This document shows positions 56,858 through 64,000 of a stretch of 64,000 nt of DNA, piece by piece. Source of the stretch: Polluticaenibacter yanchengensis (GTDB lineage: Bacteria; Bacteroidota; Bacteroidia; Chitinophagales; Chitinophagaceae); assembly GCA_027854065.1 (NCBI GenBank), contig JAQGEF010000001.1:186001-250000 (forward strand). The letters run 5' to 3'. Under the pieces are notes generated by a model. It did not search any database. It had not been told where the DNA came from and was given only the letters and a program-made list of their open reading frames with translations. Both the position numbers and the translations under genes were made by a program. The number at the start of each line of letters is the position of its first letter. The first letter of the stretch is position 1.

Positions 56858-58783
56858 TTAGCTCATTGGCAGGTAAAACAGGATCCTTACCAGAATAATG
56901 ATGGCAACAATCATAATTAATATATAATTGCCCACATTACCACTTTGTAAGTAACGGAATTTACGGCTACCGAAATTAATGGCTTTACCTACCCCGTTTA
57001 CTGCTTTATCTATCCCTTTTGTTTCTATTACTTTTCCAAAGAAATCACCGATAGCCAATATTGGTTTAATAATGACGGCATCATAAATTTCATCTACATA
57101 CCATTTGTTAGCCAATATTTTTGAAAAGCCTTGTGGCTCAGCATCGTTCTCTAATTTGTAAACTTTGTAAGTTTTAACTGCCCAAAGAATGACCGCTACA
57201 ATCAAACCGACGCTTACTGCTAATAAAATCCATTCTGTTGTATGGTCAGGGTGTGCATGTTTAGCTAATAAAGCTTCACCATCTTTGAAAACAGGTGCTA
57301 AATAATTCGCTAATTTATGTCCTTCAGGATTATGGGTAAACAATTCCGGCAAACCTATAAATCCTGCAACTGCTGCTAAAATAGCCAACACAACTAACGC
57401 AAAAGTCATTGGTTTAGGACTTTCGTGTGGCAAATGATGATGATCACCTCTAAAACCACCAAGGAAAGTCATCGTGTACATTCTGAACATATAGAAAGCC
57501 GTCATTAAAGCACCAAACAAACCAATTACATAGTATATAGGATTAGCAGCATAAGCAGCAATCAAAATTTCATCTTTAGAGAAGAAACCGCTAAATGGCG
57601 GAATACCTGCAATGGCTAAACAACCAATCAGCATCGTGATATTTGTTACAGGCATATATTTTTTCAAACCACCATAATGGCGCATATCCTGTTGGTGGTG
57701 CATCGCATGAATAACAGAACCCGCCCCTAAGAATAACAAAGCTTTAAAGAAAGCATGTGTCATTACATGGAAAACCGCCCCGGTAAAGGCACCCACACCC
57801 AAACCTAAGAACATATAACCCAACTGGCTAACGGTAGAGTAAGCCAATACTTTTTTAATATCATTTTGTTTTAAAGCGATAGATGCTGCAAACACTGCCG
57901 TTAGTAAACCAACAATGGCTACCAAACTCATGGTGCTTGGCGCTAAAGCATACAGCACGTTGCTACGGGCAATCATATATATACCGGCTGTCACCATGGT
58001 AGCAGCGTGTATCAATGCAGATACAGGTGTTGGGCCCGCCATCGCATCCGGCAACCAGGTATAAAGCGGCAACTGTGCACTTTTACCCATTGCACCTACA
58101 AATAAGCAAAGCGTAATAATAGTTATCAAACTACTTGAACCTTCAGTTTTTGCCTGGCTGAAAATATCTATATAAGTGGTTGTACCAAAATGTTGTATTA
58201 AGTAGAAAATAGCAATTAAAAAACCTAAGTCACCAATACGGTTCATTACAAAGGCTTTCTTAGCTGCGTTGGTATAATCGTTGTTTTTAAACCAGTAACC
58301 AATTAGTAAGTATGAACATAAACCTACCCCTTCCCAACCTATAAACATGATCACATAGTTAGCACCCATTACCAAAAGCAACATGCTGAATACGAATAAG
58401 TTTAAGTAAGCAAAGTAACGGGCAAAATGCGCTTTCGTTTCTTCATGCATGTAAGATGTAGAGTACACATGAATTAAGAAACCGACACCAGTTATAACCA
58501 ACAAGAAGATACTTGTTAACTGGTCTATTTGAAAAGCAAAAGGAATATTGAAGCTACCAAATTTAATAAAGTCAAAATAAACACCGGCTTCACCAATTAA
58601 CAGTTCACCTGCACTTACTTTATTAAAAATTAATACACTTGTTATAAACGACAACAACAATGCGCCACTACCAATAATCCCTACTAATGTTTTGGACAAA
58701 TAATTACGGCCTAACCCGTTTATTAAAAACCCGATTAATGGAAATATAGGAACTAACCAAGCTAATTGCGATAGATTACTCAT
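56858..58783 (-). CDS. nuoL: NADH-quinone oxidoreductase subunit L
   Basis: 641 aa from the ATG at 58783; an upstream TTG adds two residues. It is the distal antiporter-like subunit with the long lateral helix at the C-terminus. Features: FIGWEGVGLCSYLLIGYW (TM5 Glu), AKKAFVMNRIGDLGF (Arg/Lys), GKSAQLPLYTWLPDAMAGPT (TM7-8), ALIHAATMVTAGIYM, VLAYSTVSQLGYM. It drives proton pumping with NuoM and NuoN. Co-directional with nuoK (30-bp gap). Confidence 0.97.
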   Translation of the reverse strand: MSNLSQLAWLVPIFPLIGFLINGLGRNYLSKTLVGIIGSGALLLSFITSVLIFNKVSAGELLIGEAGVYFDFIKFGSFNIPFAFQIDQLTSIFLLVITGVGFLIHVYSTSYMHEETKAHFARYFAYLNLFVFSMLLLVMGANYVIMFIGWEGVGLCSYLLIGYWFKNNDYTNAAKKAFVMNRIGDLGFLIAIFYLIQHFGTTTYIDIFSQAKTEGSSSLITIITLCLFVGAMGKSAQLPLYTWLPDAMAGPTPVSALIHAATMVTAGIYMIARSNVLYALAPSTMSLVAIVGLLTAVFAASIALKQNDIKKVLAYSTVSQLGYMFLGLGVGAFTGAVFHVMTHAFFKALLFLGAGSVIHAMHHQQDMRHYGGLKKYMPVTNITMLIGCLAIAGIPPFSGFFSKDEILIAAYAANPIYYVIGLFGALMTAFYMFRMYTMTFLGGFRGDHHHLPHESPKPMTFALVVLAILAAVAGFIGLPELFTHNPEGHKLANYLAPVFKDGEALLAKHAHPDHTTEWILLAVSVGLIVAVILWAVKTYKVYKLENDAEPQGFSKILANKWYVDEIYDAVIIKPILAIGDFFGKVIETKGIDKAVNGVGKAINFGSRKFRYLQSGNVGNYILIMIVAIIILVRILFYLPMS

Positions 58784-58813
58784 AAACAATTTTTTCTACA
58801 AGCCCTTCTGACT

Positions 58814-59152
58814 TTAGTTCTTTAACCTATTTAAAAAATTTATATCTACGCTATGTGTATTTCTGTACATCATAACAATAATAGCCAAACCAACCGCTAC
58901 CTCTGCAGCTGCCACCACCATTATAAAAAACACAAATAATTGTGCTTCTATACCGGCAGTTGTATTGGCAGCACCTGCCGCCAATGCTCTTGCATGGTGC
59001 ATCTTACTAAATGCCACCAACAATAAGTTTACAGAGTTTAACATCAATTCTATACACATAAAAATGATAATCGCATTTCTACGTGTCAGTACTCCTGTAA
59101 CCCCTATACAAAACAAGATGATGGCTAAAAATATGTAATAATTTATTGGCAT
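58814..59152 (-). CDS. nuoK: NADH-quinone oxidoreductase subunit K
   Basis: 112 aa, three TM helices. Conserved membrane glutamates Glu35 ([12 protein letters not shown]) and Glu84 ([13 protein letters not shown]) form part of the proton channel. The loop between helices 2 and 3 ([17 protein letters not shown]) is about ten residues longer than in the E. coli protein. Located 26 bp after nuoJ. Confidence 0.96.
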   Translation of the reverse strand: MPINYYIFLAIILFCIGVTGVLTRRNAIIIFMCIELMLNSVNLLLVAFSKMHHARALAAGAANTTAGIEAQLFVFFIMVVAAAEVAVGLAIIVMMYRNTHSVDINFLNRLKN

Positions 59153-59178
59153 ATCCGTCTCTTAAAATATTTATAGTT

Positions 59179-59676
59179 TTAATCCTTTTTACCTATTACA
59201 ACTGCACCAACCATGGCACTTAAAAACAGAATACTAGTTATTTCAAATGGTACCACATAAGTAGTAAACAATGCCTTACCCAACTCCGATACCAGGCCAA
59301 TATTACCAACATGTATTCCTTTTACATTTTCTATATGTGCTGTATGCACTGCAGCTAGCAACACATAAAGTAGCAATCCCCCGGCAAAGGCGCTCGCCCA
59401 AAGCATAAATTTGTTCTTCTTTGGCTCCGATTCTTTGTTCAGGTTCATCAACATCAGTACAAACAGGAAAAGCACCAAAATAGCCCCTGCATATACAATA
59501 ATGTTTACGATAGCCAGAAACTGTGCATTCATTAATACATAATGGCCGCTTATGGCAAAAAACGTAATAATAAGGTATAGCACGCTGTAAACGGGATTCT
59601 TCCTTGTTATTACCATAATAGCACTAAACACTGCTACTATGCTCAATATCCAAAATATTATTTGAGTGGCACCCAT
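59179..59676 (-). CDS. nuoJ: NADH-quinone oxidoreductase subunit J
   Basis: 165 aa, five TM helices. Family signature NPVYSVLYLIITFFAISGHY and the TM3 pi-bulge region NIIVYAGAILVLFLFVLMLM with conserved Tyr-Ala-Gly-Ala. Part of the proton-pumping arm of complex I. 34 bp after nuoI. Confidence 0.95.
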   Translation of the reverse strand: MGATQIIFWILSIVAVFSAIMVITRKNPVYSVLYLIITFFAISGHYVLMNAQFLAIVNIIVYAGAILVLFLFVLMLMNLNKESEPKKNKFMLWASAFAGGLLLYVLLAAVHTAHIENVKGIHVGNIGLVSELGKALFTTYVVPFEITSILFLSAMVGAVVIGKKD

Positions 59677-59710
59677 GCGATCTCTCTTAATTTAATTAGT
59701 TGTTCGTTAG

Positions 59711-60277
59711 TTATTTATCTGCCGTTACAGTTACCTCTTTTCTCACTCTTCCACCAGCTGCTTTTTCGTATGCTTCTTTTTCAGTTACCGGGTTAGGAAT
59801 CAATAAATCATCCTTACCGTATATAAATCCTCTTCTGTTATAGTTTGCAGGCGCAAAAGTTTCGCTTAAATAAATCGCATCTTTCGGACAAGCCTCTTCG
59901 CACAATCCGCAAAATATGCAACGCAACATATTTATTTCATATTTGGCAGCATATTTTTCTTCACGATACAAGTTTTCCTCACCTTTTTCACGCTCTGCCG
60001 CTTCCATAGTAATGGCTTCCGCTGGGCAAGCCACCGCACAAAGTCCACATGCCGTACAACGCTCTCTTCCCTCGTTATCCCTGTTCAATACATGCAAGCC
60101 TCTGAACACAGGTGCAAAAGGACGCGTTTGTTCAGGATATTGTATTGTAGGATTTTTCTTCAGGGCATGTTTCATGGTAATCGACAACCCTTTTACAATG
60201 GCTGGCAAGTACATTCTTTCCCACATATTCATCGGGCTCCTGTCTATCTGTTTCGCCCTGTTTGATAATGATTGCAT
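59711..60277 (-). CDS. nuoI: NADH-quinone oxidoreductase subunit I (two 4Fe-4S clusters)
   Basis: 188 aa. Two ferredoxin motifs: Cys74-77-80-84 (CTACGLCAVACP) and Cys120-123-126-130 (CIFCGLCEEACP), ligands for clusters N6a and N6b. N-terminal amphipathic region SITMKHALKKNP typical of the subunit. It passes electrons from NuoG toward NuoB. The 449-bp gap to nuoH upstream is unusual for this operon and filled with repeats. Confidence 0.96.
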   Translation of the reverse strand: MQSLSNRAKQIDRSPMNMWERMYLPAIVKGLSITMKHALKKNPTIQYPEQTRPFAPVFRGLHVLNRDNEGRERCTACGLCAVACPAEAITMEAAEREKGEENLYREEKYAAKYEINMLRCIFCGLCEEACPKDAIYLSETFAPANYNRRGFIYGKDDLLIPNPVTEKEAYEKAAGGRVRKEVTVTADK

Positions 60278-60339
60278 GCGCTAATTATTAATGATGTTCA
60301 GTTATTACTATTATTTTCAAAACCTTTCCAGGTTTCAAT

Positions 60340-60425
60340 TTTTTCTTTTTTTATTGAGTGAACATTTGTGCTACTATTAAGCACTGTTGTGTCACTCCCT
60401 GCATCGGCATATTGTCTATTTCGCT
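60340..60425 (+). repeat. Family D dispersed repeat, copy 4
   Basis: TTTTTTTATTGAGTGA, GTGCTACTATTAAGCAC (itself a GTGC/GCAC hairpin), TGTTGTGTCACTCCCTGCA. It lies in the nuoH-nuoI gap just upstream of nuoI. Confidence 0.7.
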
Positions 60426-60457
60426 TTTTTATCTAGCAATATACATTACCCTCATTA

Positions 60458-60580
60458 AGATGCCGTAGGTATCTTATATTTATAGTATTTTATAGCATAA
60501 TAGGTAATATACGACCCCGATGGGGTCGCATGTTTGTAAGCCTTCATTTTTGCTATAAACATTTAACCCTTTCATGGGTA
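60458..60580. repeat. Family E three-hairpin repeat, copy 1
   Basis: GATGCCGTAGGTATC, GACCCCGATGGGGTC and AACCCTTTCATGGGT are three small hairpins separated by conserved linkers (CTTATATTTATAG, GCTATAAACATTT). Same order in copy 2 at 63242. Inside the nuo operon. Confidence 0.75.
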
Positions 60581-60630
60581 TTCCTTTATTCTTTTCCAGC
60601 ATTTACTTAAAAGAACTTAACCCTTTTACC

Positions 60631-60663
60631 CCCGTCCCCTCCTGGGAGGGGTTGGGGTGGGTT
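60631..60663 (-). repeat. Family G short palindrome, copy 3
   Basis: CCCCTCCTGGGAGGGG followed by TTGGGGTGGG, the reverse of the other copies. Lies about 64 bp downstream of the nuoH stop in the same direction as transcription. Confidence 0.7.
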
Positions 60664-60726
60664 TCCAAACCCAAACACATTGGATCCCTACATTCTACTC
60701 ACTCTTCACTACTTACTCCTACTCTC

Positions 60727-61791
60727 CTACCACGGCCATCCATACTCTTTCACCAATACCACCACCGCCGTAATTAACATATTTATCAATGCCAATGGCA
60801 ATAATTTTTTCCAACCCAGATCCATCAATTGGTCATAACGGAATCTCGGAATCGTCCAGCGTACCCACATAAAGAACAAGATGAACAATACCGTTTTAGT
60901 CATTAATGCGCCAAAACCCAGCAAGCCCAATATTGTAGGGTTCAATGTGCTGGCAGCTTCATTAAAGAAAGGAATATCGTAACCACCAAAGTATAAAGTA
61001 GCCATTAACACACTACTCATAAACATATTGATGTATTCAGCAAATAAATAGAAACCCAATTTCATTGATGAATACTCCTGGTGATAACCGAAGTTCAACT
61101 CATTCTCAGCTTCCGGTAAGTCAAATGGTGTTCTGTTACACTCTGCAAAGGCACAGACTAAGAATAACAAAAAGCCTAATGGTTGGTAAAGAATATTCCA
61201 GCCGTTTTCCTGCTGCCCTACTACAATACCTTTAAGACTTAACGTTCCGGTCAAAAACAACAAGGCTATCAATGATAAGCCCATTGCCAGCTCATAAGAT
61301 ATATTCTGTGAAGCACCGCGAATAGCCGCTAACAAAGAGAATTTGTTATTACTGGCCCATCCACCAATCATTACACCGTAAACACCCATGGCCACTACTG
61401 CAAAAACATATAGCACCCCAAGATCAAGATCTGATACCTGTAACGTGATTTCTCTACCGGCAATTACTATTTTATCGCCCCATGGAATAACCGCACTTGT
61501 CATTACTGCTGCCAGCATTGCCAAACCCGGGCCTAATACAAATAGAATTTTATTACTCTTACTTGGAATAATATCTTCTTTAGAAAATAGCTTAATAGCA
61601 TCTGCAAAAGGTTGCAATAAACCAAACCAACCGGCGCGGTTAGGACCTGGCCTGTCTTGTAATGCCCCTGCCACTTTACGCTCAGCCCATGTAGAATACA
61701 TTGCTACTACCAATCCGATAGAAACAACAGCTACTACCAAAGTCAATTTTTCCAGTAAAAAAGCCCAATCTGTAAATAAACTTAACAACAT
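60727..61791 (-). CDS. nuoH: NADH-quinone oxidoreductase subunit H
   Basis: 354 aa, the membrane subunit at the quinone site. Signatures: TWAERKVAGALQDRPGPNRAG (split here as TWAERKVAG and RPGPNRAGW), LLQPFADAIKLFSKEDIIP, AECNRTPFDLPEAENEL with the characteristic acidic loop, FFMWVRWTIPRFRYDQLM. All expected charged residues are present. 46 bp after nuoG. Confidence 0.97.
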   Translation of the reverse strand: MLLSLFTDWAFLLEKLTLVVAVVSIGLVVAMYSTWAERKVAGALQDRPGPNRAGWFGLLQPFADAIKLFSKEDIIPSKSNKILFVLGPGLAMLAAVMTSAVIPWGDKIVIAGREITLQVSDLDLGVLYVFAVVAMGVYGVMIGGWASNNKFSLLAAIRGASQNISYELAMGLSLIALLFLTGTLSLKGIVVGQQENGWNILYQPLGFLLFLVCAFAECNRTPFDLPEAENELNFGYHQEYSSMKLGFYLFAEYINMFMSSVLMATLYFGGYDIPFFNEAASTLNPTILGLLGFGALMTKTVLFILFFMWVRWTIPRFRYDQLMDLGWKKLLPLALINMLITAVVVLVKEYGWPW

Positions 61792-61837
61792 AATTAAAGT
61801 ATGTTTTCCTAACTAAGGATATCGCTTTTAGTATAAA

Positions 61838-62944
61838 TTATTGTTTCTTGAAAATGCTGCTGGTTGCCGGACCATTTATCTCGCTCAAATCTATTTCCGG
61901 TCTGTTCACCTCACTCACACTATGAATATCCATTAGCAATCTTGGCTTTCTGCCGTCCAGCACTTTGCTGATTGTTTCATTTGATTTTTCCAACAACGGA
62001 TATTTGCCCTGACCAATCACTGAATGCCTGGAAATATCTGCCAATCCTTCTACTTTCCATTGAGATAGTTTCTTTTTCTCGAAACGGCAGTCATTACAAA
62101 TCCATCCGGTCTTACCAGTTTTAGGACTTGTTTTAATTTCGCCCCACTCATCCTTGCGTGCTGTTACACGAAATACTTCATCACCACGCATCCATAAGGT
62201 TACTTCACCACAACATTTATCACAATCGCAGCTGGCATAAACCGGCTTCGTAAACCAAACCCTGTTTTTAAAGCGGAATGTTTTATCTGTTAATGCTCCA
62301 ACCGGACAAACATCTATCACATTACCTATAAAATCATTTTCCAGAGATTTCTCTATGTAAGTAGCAATCTGCGCATGGTCGCCACGGTCTAAAACACCAT
62401 GTTCGCGGCTGTTGGTAACCTGTGCTGCTGTAAACACACAACGGTAGCAAAGAATACAACGCGTCATGTGTAATTGAATATACTTGCCTAAATCATGTTT
62501 CTCAAACGTACGACGCTGGAATTCGTAACGAGTACCGGAACTGCCATGTTCGTAACCCAGATCTTGCAGGTGACACTCTCCTGCCTGGTCACAGATCGGA
62601 CAATCCAACGGATGGTTCAACAATAAAAACTCCACTACACCTGCGCGGGCATCCTGTACACGGTCGCTGGTAATATTTTTTACTTCCATACCATCCATTA
62701 CGGTGGTACGACAACTCGCTACCAGTTTCGGCATCGGGCGCGGGTCTTTTTCGCTCCCCTTGCTTACCTCTACCAAACAGGTACGACATTTACCGCCACT
62801 ACCTTCCAATGGTGTATAAAAACACATTGCCGGTGGTGCCACATCTCCTCCCACTTGACGCGCTGCCTGTAAAATAGTAGTACCGGCAGGCACTTCAACC
62901 GTTATATTGTCAATCGTTACTTTAAATAATGGTGTGTCAGACAT
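61838..62944 (-). CDS. nuoG: Short NADH-quinone oxidoreductase subunit G (Fe-S part only)
   Basis: 368 aa, less than half of the E. coli length (~900). 2Fe-2S ligands Cys41, 53, 56, 78. Cluster N5 His111, Cys115, 118, 124 (HPLDCPICDQAGEC). Cluster N4 Cys163, 166, 169, 213. A following Cys-rich segment (Cys239, 241, 244/245, 282, 285) resembles the N7/Mo-bisMGD 4Fe-4S domain, but the large molybdopterin-like domain is absent. Short NuoG proteins are common in Bacteroidota. It is the first nuo gene here; nuoA-F are not in the window, and 901 bp of repeats lie upstream. Confidence 0.93.
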   Translation of the reverse strand: MSDTPLFKVTIDNITVEVPAGTTILQAARQVGGDVAPPAMCFYTPLEGSGGKCRTCLVEVSKGSEKDPRPMPKLVASCRTTVMDGMEVKNITSDRVQDARAGVVEFLLLNHPLDCPICDQAGECHLQDLGYEHGSSGTRYEFQRRTFEKHDLGKYIQLHMTRCILCYRCVFTAAQVTNSREHGVLDRGDHAQIATYIEKSLENDFIGNVIDVCPVGALTDKTFRFKNRVWFTKPVYASCDCDKCCGEVTLWMRGDEVFRVTARKDEWGEIKTSPKTGKTGWICNDCRFEKKKLSQWKVEGLADISRHSVIGQGKYPLLEKSNETISKVLDGRKPRLLMDIHSVSEVNRPEIDLSEINGPATSSIFKKQ

Positions 62945-62994
62945 TCAAACACGATTTAATTTATTAATTATAATTGTCGTTCTGATTCTTTGTT

Positions 62995-63090
62995 TTTCTT
63001 TTTTGGTAGTCGTCATTTGGGCCCTGGTTGGGCGACATTGGCGACGCTCCGTTCAACGGATTGCTATTATTGGACTTTTATCAGTAGTTG
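62995..63090. repeat. Family F dispersed repeat, copy 2
   Basis: Core 63030-63057 identical over 28 bp to 23484-23511; flanks GGTAG and CTTTTATCAG shared. Short open frames across it are not genes. Confidence 0.8.
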
Positions 63091-63119
63091 TTACATGTGT
63101 CGCACCTACGGCGCTTTAA

Positions 63120-63362
63120 TAACATTTTGCGTTTGCGGCTTCTACCGTAATATCGTCCCTACGGGACTGGCTATTGCGGTGCAACGCTTTCTACTAATTG
63201 CAAACAGCTTTCAGTTGTTGTCTTACAAAACAATTGATAAAGATGCCGAAGGTATCTTATGTTTATAGAAATATACGCTTCATAGAAATATACGACCCCG
63301 ATAGGGTCGAATGTTGCATTATGGTTTTATTTTCTATAAACATATAACCCTTTCAGGGTTAA
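63120..63362. repeat. Family E repeat, copy 2, with an extra CCTACGGG hairpin
   Basis: GTCCCTACGGGAC near 63149 and the GCACCTACGGCGC stretch at about 63101 precede the three-hairpin core: GATGCCGAAGGTATC (63242), GACCCCGATAGGGTC, AACCCTTTCAGGGTT. Linkers match copy 1. Confidence 0.75.
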
Positions 63363-63422
63363 CAACATCCTTCTGAGCAATGCTTTCGACTGATATCAAA
63401 CAGCTTTCTATTGATGTTTTTT

Positions 63423-63451
63423 ACCCACCCCTAGCCCCTCCCTGGAGGGGA
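63423..63451 (+). repeat. Family G short palindrome, copy 4
   Basis: ACCCACCCC then CCCCTCCCTGGAGGGG; same orientation as copies 1 and 2. Confidence 0.7.
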
Positions 63452-63504
63452 CAGAAGCTTGCGACGTAAATCGCTTGAGTAAACTCAGCTATTTTGCAGT
63501 ATTC

Positions 63505-63645
63505 ATCTCACTAAGTCATTTCGAACGCAGTGAGAAATCTACTTTACGAGCGAAGCGAGCTTTCAACCCTATTCGTAAGCGGATTTTTCCTCGGAATGCT
63601 TCAATATCAATGCAGATTCAAATTCATCCTCGTCAAAATGACAAC
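63505..63645. repeat. Family C unit, single copy
   Basis: GTCATTTCGAACGCAGTGAG, AGCGGATTTTTCCTCGG and TCATCCTCGTCAAAATGAC in the same order as the array units at 27440 and 31434, but only one unit. Confidence 0.7.
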
Positions 63646-63689
63646 ATTTTGTAACATCGTACAGCTCAACTATGTACTATAGCTTAAAG

Positions 63690-63820
63690 GCTGCGGCATG
63701 CGTGGGTGGCCTGAAAGGCCAGTGCAAGCGATAGCGCAGCACCGAGCGTAGCGGAGCCCTAAGCACGCCGGACAAATGTTGATTCATGTTGCTACAATTG
63801 ATAGCCCCAAAAAATAATAA
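63690..63820 (-). repeat. Family A structured element, copy A4
   Basis: P0 GGCATGC (63695-63701) with GCACGCC (63763-63769). P1 TGGCC-TGAAA-GGCCA. P2 GTGC...GCAC with inner GCG/CGC. Box ACCGAGCGTAGCGGAGCC and end GATAGCCCCAAAAAATAAT. It lies 26 bp from the stop of the gene ending at 63846. Confidence 0.8.
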
Positions 63821-63845
63821 ACAAAGAACTTTTTTGGAAAATCGC

Positions 63846-64000
63846 CTATTTGTGTACTCTGAAATTCCAGCCGATTGTGGCCGTTAATTCGGAGAATCCA
63901 AATTGTTGTTTTCCCTTGCCATTAATACCTTTCTCATGGAGAATGATATTTGGCATATTGATATAACCTTGCTTGGCTTCGCCTTTTAAGGTTAAATGTT
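63846..64000 (-). CDS. C-terminus of a probable outer-membrane beta-barrel protein, 5' end outside the window
   Basis: Only the last 50 codons and the stop are present. The translated end alternates polar and hydrophobic residues (QQFGFSELTATIGWNFRVHK), fitting a final barrel strand, and the previous strands (LKGEAKQGYINMPNIILHEK) are compatible. No family could be assigned from this fragment. It is co-directional with nuoG but separated by about 900 bp of repeats, so not in one operon. Confidence 0.6.
   Translation of the reverse strand, partial: HLTLKGEAKQGYINMPNIILHEKGINGKGKQQFGFSELTATIGWNFRVHK

Noticed and set aside
62907..63268. Two overlapping plus-strand open frames
   Set aside because: They cover the nuoG start region and families F and E; no conserved protein features.
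1..64000. tRNA, rRNA, tmRNA, integrase, transposase
   Set aside because: Intergenic regions were scanned by eye for T-loop, anticodon and transposase signatures; none convincing was found.

Overview
The window looks like a chromosomal segment of a Bacteroidota bacterium, most probably in or near Chitinophagaceae (family placement is inference). Evidence: type IX secretion (T9SS) C-terminal sorting domains on two large proteins, TAnnTTTG-type -7 promoter boxes, a fused urease gamma-beta subunit, a short NuoG, a DUF5117-type zinc metalloprotease, and AT-rich intergenic DNA full of Bacteroidota-style dispersed repeats. No rRNA, tRNA, CRISPR array, prophage or intact insertion sequence is visible.

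Layout. 1-6529 (minus): the 5' part of an IgGFc-binding surface protein and a 1.26-kaa beta-helix T9SS cargo. 6773-9418 (plus): sensor kinase and NarL-type regulator. 10143-14981 (plus): DUF2975 protein, small Cro/CI regulator, ABC ATPase and a permease fused to an M1 peptidase, behind a promoter with two identical 12-bp palindromes. 15286-21287: CinA-like amidase, DUF72 and KTSC proteins, large catalase, KGG-motif protein and DUF892 ferritin-like protein (stress cluster). 21660-24309 (minus): urease structural genes without accessory genes. 24562-36695 (minus): a beta-barrel protein, then a pectin block: GH28, GH105 and PL10 enzymes outside the cytoplasm and UxaB, UxaA, UxaC taking D-galacturonate to 2-keto-3-deoxygluconate inside. 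37088-37320 (plus): a candidate structured small RNA. 37538-51885: metalloprotease, AraC regulator, dicarboxylate symporter, DedA-type protein, a T9SS cargo, shikimate kinase, beta-propeller, small lipoprotein, and an ECF sigma factor paired with a membrane-anchored serine protease. 52539-53744: a lipoprotein. 53909-62944 (minus): nuoG-H-I-J-K-L-M-N. 63846-64000: the 3' end of a beta-barrel gene.

The most unusual content is the intergenic DNA. Family A (4 copies) and family B (3 copies plus a remnant) are about 120-190 nt elements in which short conserved boxes frame hairpins whose sequences differ between copies while pairing is kept. All eight lie downstream of a gene in the same orientation relative to it, and four begin right at the T-tract of an intrinsic terminator. 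Other families: C (about 166-bp units, tandem in two places), D (core with GTTGTGTCACTC, 5 copies), E (three-hairpin units), F (28-bp identical core, 2 copies), G (short GC-rich palindrome, 4 copies) and H (short CAGCG/CTGCG motifs). Several interrupt otherwise compact operons (ureAB/ureC, uxaA/uxaC, nuoH/nuoI).
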